From contig JAQTIE010000001.1 of the NCBI GenBank assembly GCA_029433475.1, positions 1 through 64,000 of the forward strand: a DNA stretch of 64,000 bases, in the 5' to 3' direction. This document shows positions 19,861 to 29,253 of the stretch, piece by piece. Positions within the stretch are counted from its first letter, which is position 1, and each line of letters starts with the position of its first letter. A model generated the notes under the pieces. That model made no database searches, was not told where the DNA came from, and was given only the letters and a program-made list of their open reading frames with translations. This DNA is from Neisseriaceae bacterium ESL0693. GTDB lineage: Bacteria; Pseudomonadota; Gammaproteobacteria; Burkholderiales; Neisseriaceae. Made by a program: the position numbers and the translations under genes.

Positions 19861-20328
19861 TTAGTTATGTACCCATTGCAGTATCCAGCTCCACCATTTT
19901 TTATGGTGGAGTGGTACATCCAAACCAGAGCCAGCACCTGCAACAATGATTTTGTCTTTCTTTGTAATAATCATATTACATGCGCCTGTTTTATTGCGTA
20001 TGCTCATACTGTAACGATCATTGCACAGTGTAGGCGAGCTCTGGCCAATATAATGACCTTGATTATCATAAACTACCAGATAAAAAGGTTCTTTCCCTAA
20101 ATAGCGTAAACTAATCCATAGACCTATGGGATTAACAGGCATTGGAGATTCGACAGAAAAACGATATTGTCCAAAAAAACAGGCAAAATCGCCCTCTTTT
20201 TCAGGCGGACTGGAAAAGGTCACATGGCTTAAAAGCAGCCACCACAATAGCAATAATATCCACAGTGTCTGCCGGATGATTTTACAAGGCTTTGAATACA
20301 GTAAACGCCAGAAATAATCCCAGATCAT
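19861..20328 (-). CDS. putative immunity protein, array copy 2
   Basis: 155 residues, nearly identical in its extracytoplasmic part to copy 1 but different in the N-terminus (MIWDYFWRLLYSKPCK). The single helix (LWILLLLWWLLLSHVTF) is kept. The start codons of copies 1, 2 and 3 are spaced exactly 571 bases apart, which shows tandem duplication. The C-terminus LQWVHN ends within the sequence that also begins the tail remnant on the other frame. Membrane topology and context support an immunity role acting in the periplasm; that is inference. Confidence 0.75.
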   Translation of the reverse strand: MIWDYFWRLLYSKPCKIIRQTLWILLLLWWLLLSHVTFSSPPEKEGDFACFFGQYRFSVESPMPVNPIGLWISLRYLGKEPFYLVVYDNQGHYIGQSSPTLCNDRYSMSIRNKTGACNMIITKKDKIIVAGAGSGLDVPLHHKKWWSWILQWVHN

Positions 20329-20331
20329 GGT

Positions 20332-20430
20332 TTATAACTTAATAATGGTAAGTGAATCTGGTGGCGGTGGTTGCCAGAATACATCGGAAAAAATAATAGA
20401 ATCGCCACGCTGATATAAAATCATAAACAT
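20332..20430 (-). pseudogene. vestigial effector C-terminus (tail remnant 1)
   Basis: A 32-codon frame encodes MFMILYQRGDSIIFSDVFWQ then PPPPDSLTIIKL and stop. It is a slightly diverged copy of the effector C-terminus (IIKL instead of IIEL) between immunity copies 1 and 2. Confidence 0.8.
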
Positions 20431-20431
20431 A

Positions 20432-20899
20432 TTAGTTATGTATCCATTGCAGTATCCAGCTCCACCATTTTTTATGGTGGAGTGTTACATCCAAACCAGA
20501 GCCAGCACCTGCAACAATGATTTTATCTTTCTTTGTAATGATCATATTACATGCACCTGTTTTATTGCGTATGCTCATACTGTAATGATCATTGCGCAGT
20601 GTAGGCGAGCTCTGACCAATATAGTGGCCTTGATTATCATAAACCACCAGATAAAAGGGCTCTGCGAAAAAATATCGTACACTGATCCATAGACCTATGG
20701 GATTAACAGGCAATGGAGATTCGACAGAAAAACGATATTGTCCAAAAAAACAGGCAAAATCACCCTCTTTTTCCGGCGGACTGGAAAAGGTCACATGACT
20801 TAAAAGCAGCCACCACAACAGAAAGAATATCCAGAATATCCGCCTGATGATTTTATAGGGCTTTGATTTCGATATGCGCCGGAAATTATCTCGTATCAT
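20432..20899 (-). CDS. putative immunity protein, array copy 1 (cognate position)
   Basis: 155 residues, starting four bases after the effector stop codon, the place expected for the cognate immunity gene. Features: basic N-terminus, one helix (FWIFFLLWWLLLSHVTF), then a domain with PPEKEGDFACFFGQYRFSVE, VYDNQGHYIGQSS and a Trp-rich end. Copies 2 and 4 differ at a limited number of sites; copy 3 differs most. No enzymatic motif is visible. Confidence 0.78.
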   Translation of the reverse strand: MIRDNFRRISKSKPYKIIRRIFWIFFLLWWLLLSHVTFSSPPEKEGDFACFFGQYRFSVESPLPVNPIGLWISVRYFFAEPFYLVVYDNQGHYIGQSSPTLRNDHYSMSIRNKTGACNMIITKKDKIIVAGAGSGLDVTLHHKKWWSWILQWIHN

Positions 20900-20902
20900 G
20901 GT

Positions 20903-21787
20903 TTATAACTCGATGATGGTGAGTGAATCCGGTGGTGGCGCCTGCCAGAATACATCGGAAAACACGATAAAATCACCGCCTTTATGGTATTTATTGCGCC
21001 ATTTGCTAAAGTCTTCATTATAAACTGGTACGTAGTCACTCAAATCAGGATATTGTGGTAAGGTGGAAACAGAAAAATCTATTCCATTTCCTGTCTTAAG
21101 AAGATTTATATACCATGCCAGCGAGCTTGCCTTACCGGCAACGCCGCGGGTTTTACTCCATAAACCCAAAAATTCCCCATCATTCACAAAGTCATAGGTG
21201 TCTTTGATGTAAAAGCCCTGTTGCTCAACAAAAAATACTTGTCGGCCATGATGCAATCCGCGATGGCCTTTGATGGCTATTTTCAGATTGCAATTGCCAA
21301 GAGCTCCATAATAATCATTGATTGTGTCAAACAAGCCACCAATTGACTTCATATTGACCTGTGAATAGGTATCCAACTGCATTGCTGACGCTTCCATACC
21401 TAAATTCAAACCACCTTCGCGCAATCGTTTTTTTAATAAATTAATGCCTGCCTCTGTAGCCCATTTTCTTGATAACAAATCAATTTTTTCAATTACCTGC
21501 TTATATCGGCGCGCCCATTGCATGGTGACAATGGTGTTATTCACGCGCTGGGAGGGAATATTAATTGCCTTACAATCAAGATGCATTTTTTTGGTCACCT
21601 CGTTAAAGGCATACGCTTCGCCCTGAAACCAGTGTTCCATCAGCTGTGGTGCTACCGTCCAGCCCATTTTTTCGCGCATGATTTTGGGTAAATCATGTAG
21701 ATATAAAACGTCGACATGAATGATATGGTTTATATTCTTGTAGTCGTCACGTGCTATTGTTTTGATAAAAGTAAAATTTTCACTCAT
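20903..21787 (-). CDS. putative T6SS cargo effector (DUF6402-like)
   Basis: 294 residues with no signal peptide or membrane helix. The ATG follows the PAAR-gene stop with no spacing (TAA then ATG), so the pair is translated together. Recognisable blocks are DLPKIMREKMGWTVAPQLMEHWF near the N-terminus and GGDFIVFSDVFWQ near the C-terminus; these recall the DUF6402 proteins found next to PAAR genes in Neisseria and Burkholderia relatives, a memory-based assignment. GLHHGRQVFFVEQQGFYIKD is another ordered block. Its mode of toxicity is unknown to me. The immediate downstream membrane proteins point to a target in the periplasm or inner membrane. Confidence 0.75.
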   Translation of the reverse strand: MSENFTFIKTIARDDYKNINHIIHVDVLYLHDLPKIMREKMGWTVAPQLMEHWFQGEAYAFNEVTKKMHLDCKAINIPSQRVNNTIVTMQWARRYKQVIEKIDLLSRKWATEAGINLLKKRLREGGLNLGMEASAMQLDTYSQVNMKSIGGLFDTINDYYGALGNCNLKIAIKGHRGLHHGRQVFFVEQQGFYIKDTYDFVNDGEFLGLWSKTRGVAGKASSLAWYINLLKTGNGIDFSVSTLPQYPDLSDYVPVYNEDFSKWRNKYHKGGDFIVFSDVFWQAPPPDSLTIIEL

Positions 21788-22288
21788 TTATATTCCCACC
21801 TCGGTCTGAATCAGATAATTGACTTTGATCTCTTCCGGTTGCCGGGTATCAATGTATTTACTTTCACCGCTATTGCTGGTTACGCCTTTGATTTCCTGAT
21901 TACCTACTTGCAGACTATAGACAAAATATTCCAACGGTTCTTGTTTGTGCGCGCACTGAAACGTCAGCCGCCGGCCATAATTTTTAACCGGTTCTACCGG
22001 CCGCTCTTGCTTATGGTAAGTATCGGCACGGGTGGCAGACAGTAGCTGAGCATGACAGGGGCAGGTGCTGCGGCTGTCGAGTGTGCCGGCAATGCGTTTA
22101 CCGTTGATGCTGGTCATGTTGCTGACGCCGCCTGTGATCTGATATACACCGCCATGTTTACCGCAGGTGACTTTATCGCCTTCGCGTGCGGCGGGGCGGC
22201 CATGCCATTGAATGATGGGATCTCCTTCCAGAATCTCGCCGCCGCAGCTGGTGCGGTCACCACGGCAGAGAAAGTAGCCTTGTGCCAT
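21788..22288 (-). CDS. PAAR-domain protein (T6SS spike tip)
   Basis: 166 residues. Residues about 1-90 form a PAAR domain: FLCRGDRTSCGGEILEGDP, REGDKVTCGKHGGVYQI, then GKRIAGTLDSRSTCPCHAQL, with the repeated Cys/His positions expected for zinc binding. The remaining 75 residues form a short extension that may bind cargo. PAAR proteins cap the VgrG spike of type VI secretion systems and carry effectors. It is the first gene of the effector/immunity operon. No VgrG, Hcp or structural T6SS gene is in the window, so this is an orphan effector island served by a system elsewhere. Confidence 0.9.
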   Translation of the reverse strand: MAQGYFLCRGDRTSCGGEILEGDPIIQWHGRPAAREGDKVTCGKHGGVYQITGGVSNMTSINGKRIAGTLDSRSTCPCHAQLLSATRADTYHKQERPVEPVKNYGRRLTFQCAHKQEPLEYFVYSLQVGNQEIKGVTSNSGESKYIDTRQPEEIKVNYLIQTEVGI

Positions 22289-22721
22289 ATATTCTCCTGA
22301 TGAGACTGATTAAATAAAATAATACTAAATGCTTAATGACTTGACTCAATTTAACTGATAACCGGATTTTTGTAAATATATGATTTGAAATTGTATCTTT
22401 TAAAGATTAATAATTGCGCGATTGACACATTCAATCCCTGCTCAAAATTTATCGATGGCGTATGGATTGGTTGGTCTGCGCGGATAGCTGTTGACTATAC
22501 AGGGATAGATAATTGAGATTTGTATCTACTGGCTAAGAATCCAATGAAGCAGGCAGCTTTATGATTATTGGTGTTTTATAGCAGAGAAAACAGCAGAAGA
22601 TGAAAGCATGACTTATTGTCAGTGGTTTAAGATTATCATGATAAAAGCATTATTTATCCAGAACACAATGACCCAGGCTGATCATGGCGCAGATGCACCA
22701 TGATCAGTGGGTTAATGTGGT
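22289..22721. other. 433-bp intergenic region upstream of PAAR operon
   Basis: AT-rich, no supported ORF. It must contain the promoter for the PAAR operon and ends with the hairpin after galE. No RNA gene seen. Confidence 0.5.
22678..22707 (-). terminator. hairpin downstream of galE
   Basis: CTGATCATGG and its exact complement CCATGATCAG flank a 10-base loop, 15 bases after the galE stop. There is no T-run, so it may be a transcript-end hairpin rather than a classical terminator. Confidence 0.45.
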
Positions 22722-23732
22722 TTATGACGGATAGCCATCCGGATTATGCTGTTGCCAGCGCCAGGCATCGGCCATCATGCGATCAAGATCATGTCTGGCC
22801 TGCCAGTGCAGCTCGGTGATGGCACGTTGTGCATTGGCATAACAGATGGCAATGTCACCTGCGCGACGCGGCACGATCTGGTAAGGAATGGTTTGATGAC
22901 TGGCCTTTTCAAATGCATGAATGATGTCGAGAACGGAATAGCCCTGACCAGTACCCAGATTATAAACATACAGTCCGGGCATGGTCTGGCGCATGGCGCA
23001 TAAGTGGCCATCGGCCAGATCAACCACATGGATATAATCACGCACGCCGGTACCATCAGCTGTGTCATAGTCATCACCAAAAACCGATAGCTGCGCTAAT
23101 TTGCCCACAGCAACCTGACAGATATAGGGCAACAGATTATTGGGAATCCCGTTGGGATTTTCGCCGATCAGGCCGGACGGATGGGCACCAATGGGATTGA
23201 AATAACGCAAGAGGGTAATACACCAGCGCTCATCGGCGGCCTGAATATCGGTCAGTATGCGTTCAACCATGTGTTTGGAAGTGCCATAGGGGTTGGTGGT
23301 GGCACCGGTAGGCATATCTTCAGTGATGGGTACAGACGCCGGATCACCGTAAACGGTGGCGGATGAACTGAATACCAGCTTAAATATGCCGGCTCTGGCC
23401 ATTTCTTCCACCAGAATCAGGCTGCCGGCCACATTGTTATCGTAGTATTTCAAGGGTAAGCGTACGCTTTCGCCAACGGCTTTCAGGCCGGCAAAATGCA
23501 GCACATACTCAATCGAATGTTGGGTAAAAATCTGTTGCAGACAGGCACGATCACGGATATCACCCTGATAAAAACAGGGTTTTTTGCCGGTAATCTGTTC
23601 AATGCGGTGTAATACTTCCATGGAGGCATTGCTCAGGTTATCCAGAATCACTACTTCATGATGTTGCTCCAGCAGTTGTACTACGGTATGGGAACCGATA
23701 AAGCCGGCGCCACCGGTCACTAAAACGGCCAC
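22722..23732 (-). CDS. galE: UDP-glucose 4-epimerase
   Basis: 336 residues, the usual GalE length. The N-terminal NAD-binding motif [21 protein letters not shown], and the catalytic YGTSK (Tyr-x-x-x-Lys) are intact, as is the C-terminal [11 protein letters not shown] block. The enzyme interconverts UDP-glucose and UDP-galactose in the cytosol, here probably feeding galactose into the polysaccharide made by the upstream genes. It is the last gene of the minus-strand polysaccharide cluster, 44 bases after the sugar transferase gene. Confidence 0.95.
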   Translation of the reverse strand: MAVLVTGGAGFIGSHTVVQLLEQHHEVVILDNLSNASMEVLHRIEQITGKKPCFYQGDIRDRACLQQIFTQHSIEYVLHFAGLKAVGESVRLPLKYYDNNVAGSLILVEEMARAGIFKLVFSSSATVYGDPASVPITEDMPTGATTNPYGTSKHMVERILTDIQAADERWCITLLRYFNPIGAHPSGLIGENPNGIPNNLLPYICQVAVGKLAQLSVFGDDYDTADGTGVRDYIHVVDLADGHLCAMRQTMPGLYVYNLGTGQGYSVLDIIHAFEKASHQTIPYQIVPRRAGDIAICYANAQRAITELHWQARHDLDRMMADAWRWQQHNPDGYPS

Positions 23733-23776
23733 AGTCTATTCCTTCCGGTTATTTTGTCTGGCCTGATGGGCACATT

Positions 23777-25015
23777 TCAGCGCGCACCAAAGCCTGTCAA
23801 CATGGTTCTGATGGTTTTAAAGAAGATCAATACATCCAGCGAAAATGAAAAATGCTTGATGTAGTAAAAATCATGTTCGATTTTAATCCGTGTCTGTTCG
23901 GTATCGGCGGCATAGCCCTGAGTGACTTGTGCCCAGCCGGAAATACCGGGTTTGACGATATGCCGGTAATTATAAAACGGAATCTCGTGCATAAACTGCT
24001 CAACAAAGATTTTTTGTTCCGGCCGCGGGCCGATCAGGCTCATGTCGCCTTTAAAGATGTTCCAGAATTGCGGTAATTCATCAATACGGGTTTTACGGAT
24101 AAACTGGCCGATGCGGGTAACACGGCTATCGCCCAATTGTGCCATTCGGGCGCCGTTTTTCTCTGAATCATGACACATGCTGCGGAATTTATAAATGCGA
24201 AATTCCCGCCCGCCCTGTCCTACCCGATTCTGTACAAACAAAACCGGCCCCCGGCTCTCCAGCCGGATCAGTAGGGCGGTGATCAGCATGACGGGCAAGG
24301 TAAAAGGGGCAGACAGAATAATCAGGCAGATGTCGATGATGCGTTTGAACAATACATAAGTGGGTGAAGGCAGGAGGGAACCGAGGTCGTTTTCATACAG
24401 GTGTTCGATTTTAACGCGGCCGGTCAGAAATTCTTCCACCTGACGAATATTATAGACCGGTAATCCGCTCAAGGTGCATTGTGCCAGAAACTGCGACCAA
24501 TGGCCGTTAAGATAAGGGTCATGCAGGTCGGCCACAATACCATGTATGCAGTTAGGTTCAGGCAAGGTGGGCTGATTGAGCCTGATCCAGTGCACATGCG
24601 GCAGGGTATCGGCATAAAGCGCCCGCCCGAAGGGCAGATAGGCATAGGTACGGGTAAAGTGATTGCGGTAATAGAGGTCGAGTACCGACAACACCAATGA
24701 TACACAGCCGGCGATAAACAGAAACCAGACGGTATAGGGTAAATTGAAAAATTTTACCGTCATCCAGCTGCCGAAAAACCAGAAAAAGGTATGCAAGAAT
24801 GCCTGTATTGGTGATTTTCTGCCCGGGTAATGGCTGAGGGCATGCAATGATCTGGTGTTGAGAAAATGGGTGATGCCAGCCAGAAGAATACAGGTAATAA
24901 AGGCAGCACGCCCCTGATAAAAGCCTTTGATCGGCTGCATGATGGCCAGCGGGATAAACATCACCAGCAAGGTGCCTAAAAACAAGCGAATCTGAAAAGG
25001 GAGAAAACGTCTCAT
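23777..25015 (-). CDS. polyprenyl glycosylphosphotransferase (initiating sugar transferase)
   Basis: 412 residues. About four N-terminal membrane helices (1-115) precede a cytosolic region. The C-terminal bacterial sugar-transferase domain begins with a further helix (ILSAPFTLPVMLITALLIRLE) and contains RVGQGGREFRIYKFRSM, RIGQFIRKTRIDELPQ and MSLIGPRPE, the family signatures. It transfers a sugar-1-phosphate to undecaprenyl phosphate to begin repeat-unit assembly on the inner membrane. It lies 6 bases after the GT2 gene. Whether it adds glucose, galactose or another sugar cannot be read from sequence. Confidence 0.9.
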   Translation of the reverse strand: MRRFLPFQIRLFLGTLLVMFIPLAIMQPIKGFYQGRAAFITCILLAGITHFLNTRSLHALSHYPGRKSPIQAFLHTFFWFFGSWMTVKFFNLPYTVWFLFIAGCVSLVLSVLDLYYRNHFTRTYAYLPFGRALYADTLPHVHWIRLNQPTLPEPNCIHGIVADLHDPYLNGHWSQFLAQCTLSGLPVYNIRQVEEFLTGRVKIEHLYENDLGSLLPSPTYVLFKRIIDICLIILSAPFTLPVMLITALLIRLESRGPVLFVQNRVGQGGREFRIYKFRSMCHDSEKNGARMAQLGDSRVTRIGQFIRKTRIDELPQFWNIFKGDMSLIGPRPEQKIFVEQFMHEIPFYNYRHIVKPGISGWAQVTQGYAADTEQTRIKIEHDFYYIKHFSFSLDVLIFFKTIRTMLTGFGAR

Positions 25016-25021
25016 AATGGG

Positions 25022-25852
25022 CTATTGTTTGTTATGACGTAACTGCTGGTATAAAGGTCGCAACAGACCAACAGGCAATAACCGGCTGGCACTGCGCAGG
25101 GCAAAACAACTAAGAGCCGACCATAAAGGCTGGATACGCAGCCGGCGTTTCAGCTGTAATAGCTGCCACTCGCTCAGGATATAGCGGTAACCGCGCCGGC
25201 GCTGGTATAAATCTGTACCGGCACGCACATAAACCAGAATATCGGCCAGATTATGCACCTCATAACCTTGTGCCAGTACGCGCAGCCACAAATTATAATC
25301 TTCCATGCCCTGATGATGGCAATAACCGCCGACAGACTGTATCACACTTTTGCGATAAGCCACCGCCATGTGATTCAGGGGGTTGCGCCAGCGGGCATAC
25401 TGCTGAATGGCGGCACAGGATAGCGGCACTGAACGTAAGCGCTCAGGTTTTGCCGGATCCATACTGAATTCGGCAATCTGGCCGCTGAATAAGGCCAGCT
25501 GCGGGTGCTGTTCGATATAACGCCACTGCCGCGCAAACCGCTCGGTATCGCTGATGTCATCGGTATCCATGCGCAAAACCCATTCATGCCGGCATTGCAT
25601 TAATCCCTGATTCAGGGCATGTCCCAGCCCGACATGGTGTTTTAAGGGAACCACCTTCAGCGGCAGATGGGGCTGAAATTCACGGATCACCTGTTGCAAT
25701 TCTTCACCAATACGGCCATCCAGTACCAATACCACTTCATCGGCCTGTAGGCTTTGCGTGCAGAGGCTATGCAGGCTGGCGGCAAACCAGTCGGCACGTT
25801 CACGCGCATATAATGAAAGCAATACAGAAAACGGACGGCGATTCGGCTTCAT
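25022..25852 (-). CDS. family 2 glycosyltransferase (AmsE-like)
   Basis: 276 residues. GT-A fold marks include the N-terminal SVLLSLYARERADWF, DEVVLVLDG, and the metal-binding RMDTDDISDTERF. HQGMEDYNLWLRVL follows at the acceptor side. The pattern resembles amylovoran-type AmsE transferases. It would add one sugar to the lipid-linked repeat unit in the cytosol. It belongs to the polysaccharide cluster, between the Stealth gene (110 bases upstream) and the sugar transferase. Confidence 0.88.
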   Translation of the reverse strand: MKPNRRPFSVLLSLYARERADWFAASLHSLCTQSLQADEVVLVLDGRIGEELQQVIREFQPHLPLKVVPLKHHVGLGHALNQGLMQCRHEWVLRMDTDDISDTERFARQWRYIEQHPQLALFSGQIAEFSMDPAKPERLRSVPLSCAAIQQYARWRNPLNHMAVAYRKSVIQSVGGYCHHQGMEDYNLWLRVLAQGYEVHNLADILVYVRAGTDLYQRRRGYRYILSEWQLLQLKRRLRIQPLWSALSCFALRSASRLLPVGLLRPLYQQLRHNKQ

Positions 25853-25962
25853 AAGTCATCAGGTTAATAAACAGCGAAAGGCAGTACAGGCAGCGGCACA
25901 ATCAGCTCATTGGGTCAGCCATTATCCCACAATTGCCGCCTGATGCTGTACACCCGCAGACT

Positions 25963-27015
25963 TCAGGCCGACTCAAATGATGCAGGTTGCGGTAAATAAT
26001 GCTGAAAAAACTGTGTCTGTGCCCGTCGCATTGCTTCAAACTGGGCGGCCGAATGAGGCGTAAATGTGTCATTCAGACACACAAAACGGATTTCGGTATG
26101 TTTGGCCAGATAATCGCTGGCGGCTTTCATTTGCGCTATATTACTGATATTGCACACGAAACCATCATGATACTGCTGGGGTTCAAAATCACCATGGGTC
26201 AGGTGCCAGTAGCGATTGAGATAAATGGTTAAATCATTATGAGCACGAAAGCGGTTGGCGGTACAGGCCAGTATTTCCGGCTCAAACTGCTGATATACCT
26301 GTTGCAGGGTACGGCGGCAATACGGCTGGGGCAGATGCCAATGGGCAAACCAGAAATAATGCCGGTAAACATGTTTCAATAACCAGTTGCTGCTGCGGCT
26401 GGCCAGGGTATAACTGGGATGAAACAGGATTTCATCTGCCAGCTTAGCCGGTTGGCTGACACGGTTAATCAGTGCCAGATTATGGTTGAGGGCATCTACC
26501 CAGCTATTCTGTCCGCGCAGCTGGCGAAACAAGGCACCACGCCTGAGCCAGCCATGACTGAAAAAATCCACCGGTCGCCCCTGCCAAAACAGACGCTCTG
26601 GCGCAACCGGCCGTAAAAATACGGTGTCGTCATTCAGATAAACAAACTGCTCACTCAAACCAGACAGGTTGACCAGATTCATTTCAATTGCAGACGAATT
26701 GAATACCGGCAAATGCTCTGGCCGGATAAACAATTGCTGATGGCTGACCAATTCAATTTTAGGGTGGTGGATATTCAGCCATGAAGGATAATGACCAGCG
26801 GTAATCAGATAAATTTTATGAAACCAGGGGCAATGGTATTCAATCGAACGCAAAACATAGCGTAAGCTGTCCAGATCCTGATAACGGCTGACGCTGGTGG
26901 CATCGGCGCGGCCATGATGCTGTGGCTGATAATGGTTTTTTTGCGCCAGCCAGTGCGGATCGTTACCATCCACCCACGGCAGCACAAAATCAATCGGTGC
27001 AGGCATATGGCTCAT
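25963..27015 (-). CDS. Stealth-family sugar-phosphate transferase
   Basis: 350 residues with the four-block Stealth layout: CR1 IDFVLPWVDGNDP at the start, CR2 with RYQDLDSLRYVLRSIE, KIYLITAGHYPSWL and VYLNDDTVFLRP, and later conserved segments. Stealth proteins are hexose-1-phosphate transferases that build phosphodiester-linked capsules; animal homologues include GlcNAc-phosphotransferase. The ATG at 27015 is chosen because it overlaps the upstream stop (ATGA); further ATGs lie upstream (27036) and downstream (27006). Its presence implies that the polymer contains phosphodiester links. Confidence 0.9.
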   Translation of the reverse strand: MSHMPAPIDFVLPWVDGNDPHWLAQKNHYQPQHHGRADATSVSRYQDLDSLRYVLRSIEYHCPWFHKIYLITAGHYPSWLNIHHPKIELVSHQQLFIRPEHLPVFNSSAIEMNLVNLSGLSEQFVYLNDDTVFLRPVAPERLFWQGRPVDFFSHGWLRRGALFRQLRGQNSWVDALNHNLALINRVSQPAKLADEILFHPSYTLASRSSNWLLKHVYRHYFWFAHWHLPQPYCRRTLQQVYQQFEPEILACTANRFRAHNDLTIYLNRYWHLTHGDFEPQQYHDGFVCNISNIAQMKAASDYLAKHTEIRFVCLNDTFTPHSAAQFEAMRRAQTQFFQHYLPQPASFESA

Positions 27016-27767
27016 GATTTTACCCGCTTGAGCCACTGAATCAGCCGGCGCGCACGCTCTGCCCCCAGGGTATACCGCAACAGCGTCAGTAGCCGGCGTT
27101 TGAGGGTATGTACCGAGGAATGACCATTAAGCCAGCTGCCATCATAATGATGGATACACACCGTGTGTTCCGTAATGTTCAATTCATGCGTATAGGCATT
27201 TTTGGCCATAAAATAATCGCTGGGATAAATGCTGAAATAGTCAGCAATATGCTGAATCTGCTGCTGAAATACCACACCGTGCTGCTGATAGATGTGTCGG
27301 AACACCTGATTGATGGTGATGGGATGTACCGGATCAAAACGGGCATGCTGATAATATTGCCATACATCGGCCATCAAGGCGCTGCCGGGTTCACACCCCA
27401 TCACGCCGGCCTGTGGCTGACAAGTCAGCGTTCTATTGTAGGGATCCATGCCTTCTTCAAAACCGGTGAAACAATGATGATGTAAAAACGGCTCCAGTGA
27501 AGCAATCAGCTGCACATCGGTATCCAGATAGATTCCACCTTCAGTCAATAATGCCTGTATGCGGCACACATCGGCCACAAACGCATATTTACCGGCAGCG
27601 TACGCCTCGCGCGTATAGGCCAGAGCGGATACATCAAAATTCTGCTCATGCCATAATTTAAATTGAAAATCAGGCAAATACTGATGCCAGCTATCAATAT
27701 AACGCTGCGTGGCGTCAGGCAATGGTTTGTCACCAAACCAGCAATAATGAATACAGCGCGGAATCAT
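27012..27767 (-). CDS. DXD glycosyltransferase (OCH1/capsular type)
   Basis: 251 residues from the ATG at 27767, which overlaps the flippase stop in ATGA. The start MIPRCIHYCWFGDKPLP is typical of Gly_transf_sug proteins, followed by AFVADVCRIQALLTEGGIYL and the metal-binding DTD. Longer in-frame extensions upstream are shadows of the flippase gene in another frame. The enzyme probably adds a sugar to the repeat unit from a nucleotide sugar. It is coupled at both ends to its neighbours. Confidence 0.88.
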   Translation of the reverse strand: MIPRCIHYCWFGDKPLPDATQRYIDSWHQYLPDFQFKLWHEQNFDVSALAYTREAYAAGKYAFVADVCRIQALLTEGGIYLDTDVQLIASLEPFLHHHCFTGFEEGMDPYNRTLTCQPQAGVMGCEPGSALMADVWQYYQHARFDPVHPITINQVFRHIYQQHGVVFQQQIQHIADYFSIYPSDYFMAKNAYTHELNITEHTVCIHHYDGSWLNGHSSVHTLKRRLLTLLRYTLGAERARRLIQWLKRVKS

Positions 27768-29236
27768 CGTAGTGACCACCGATTCATCAGAAAATACAAC
27801 AATATAAACGGCACAATAACCACCAATGCGGTAACCACACTCAGACACAGCCAGGCGACATAACCCGTGACAGCAATGCCGGCCAGTAGCGGCCAGCCTG
27901 CAAGAATCACCACCAGCATCAGTAGCAATACCGGCAACAGCACGGCATACGAACGCCATACCGGCAATGACAGAATATGTTTACTGGTATAGTAAATCAT
28001 GTCATTACTGCGATACAGAAATGACACCAGCGCCGCCACCAATAAACCCGCCAACCCCCAAAGCTGAATCAGCCAGATGGAACACACCAGATTTAAACTG
28101 GCTTCAAACAGCGCCGCCGGTTTGGTGGCTTTATAGCGGCCGGCACCCATGATTAAAGTCATGGCCGGAATACGGCTGTTTTCAACAATCCCCACCAGTA
28201 AAAACAGTAAAGCCAGCAATGGCTGCTGATAATCGGCATCGGTCATTTTCTGAGTATAGACCTGTATGAACGGCATAAACAATAAGGCGGTGCAGCTATA
28301 GCACCAGCCAAGAAAACACCAGAACAGGCATTCATAGCGGGCATAATGACGGCGACTGGCGGTCATATCTTCATGGAGACTATGGCCAAAAACCGCCTGC
28401 ATGCCTTGCGACATCGATTGTAAGGCCATTTTAATGGCAGCAAACACCAGCGCATAAACCGCATAGATACTGGCGTCTTTCAGCGATAGAAACAGCGTGA
28501 TCAATACCAAGGGCGAGCTGAAAATCAACAGGCCGGTCAGCTGGTGCGTCAGGGCGTCCCAGGTCTGATGTAAATGATAGCGCGGTTGTGCCGGGTCTGG
28601 TTGCAGGTCGGGATAATGCTGTTGTACATAGCGGCGATAACACAACAGTTTAACCAGCTGAACCAGCGTGGCGGCTGCCTGTACAGTTAAAATCGAATAG
28701 CCGGCCTTGATCAAAAAATAACAGAGCGCGGTTACCACCAGCACACTGGCGGCCTGTACTGCTGAAATCACATAGGTTTTCTGGTCGGCCGTCAATAAAG
28801 CCCGGTAAGCGCCAAACAGGAAAAAATCCATGATATTGATCGCGCCCATGACCAGCACCATCCAGAAAGTAAGCCGGGCACTGATCTGCTCCTGAGTCAG
28901 CCAGGCAAAAAGACCGGCCAGAATCACCAGCCCCAGCGCAAATAAACCGCCGGAGATATGATAGAAATGACGCGCTGCCGCTAAAATACGGTTACGCAAT
29001 GATAGGTTATGCTGACTTAGTGCTTGATACAGCGCCACAATCGCCGCCGCGCCCACCCCCGCCTCCAGCAAGGTCAGATAGGTAATGAATTGTTTGATCG
29101 AGGCCAACATGCCATTGGTGGCTGAGCCATAAGTCACCACAATCAACGGCGGCAGAATAAAACCGCCTAAAGCCGTAATGAGCTGAAGCAACAGATTGGC
29201 AGAAATATTTTTAACAATAATGGCACGTGTGCCCAT
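27764..29236 (-). CDS. Wzx-type polysaccharide flippase
   Basis: 490 residues with about 12-14 hydrophobic segments and the MATE/MOP pattern of oligosaccharide flippases (NISANLLLQLITALGGFILPPL at the start). It would move lipid-linked repeat units across the inner membrane. I start at the ATG at 29236, with AGGTG upstream; a GTG at 29263 would overlap the SPOR gene. A Wzy polymerase is not visible in the window, so assembly may depend on another locus or a different mechanism. Confidence 0.85.
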   Translation of the reverse strand: MGTRAIIVKNISANLLLQLITALGGFILPPLIVVTYGSATNGMLASIKQFITYLTLLEAGVGAAAIVALYQALSQHNLSLRNRILAAARHFYHISGGLFALGLVILAGLFAWLTQEQISARLTFWMVLVMGAINIMDFFLFGAYRALLTADQKTYVISAVQAASVLVVTALCYFLIKAGYSILTVQAAATLVQLVKLLCYRRYVQQHYPDLQPDPAQPRYHLHQTWDALTHQLTGLLIFSSPLVLITLFLSLKDASIYAVYALVFAAIKMALQSMSQGMQAVFGHSLHEDMTASRRHYARYECLFWCFLGWCYSCTALLFMPFIQVYTQKMTDADYQQPLLALLFLLVGIVENSRIPAMTLIMGAGRYKATKPAALFEASLNLVCSIWLIQLWGLAGLLVAALVSFLYRSNDMIYYTSKHILSLPVWRSYAVLLPVLLLMLVVILAGWPLLAGIAVTGYVAWLCLSVVTALVVIVPFILLYFLMNRWSLR

Positions 29237-29253
29237 ACACTGGCACCTGCTGT

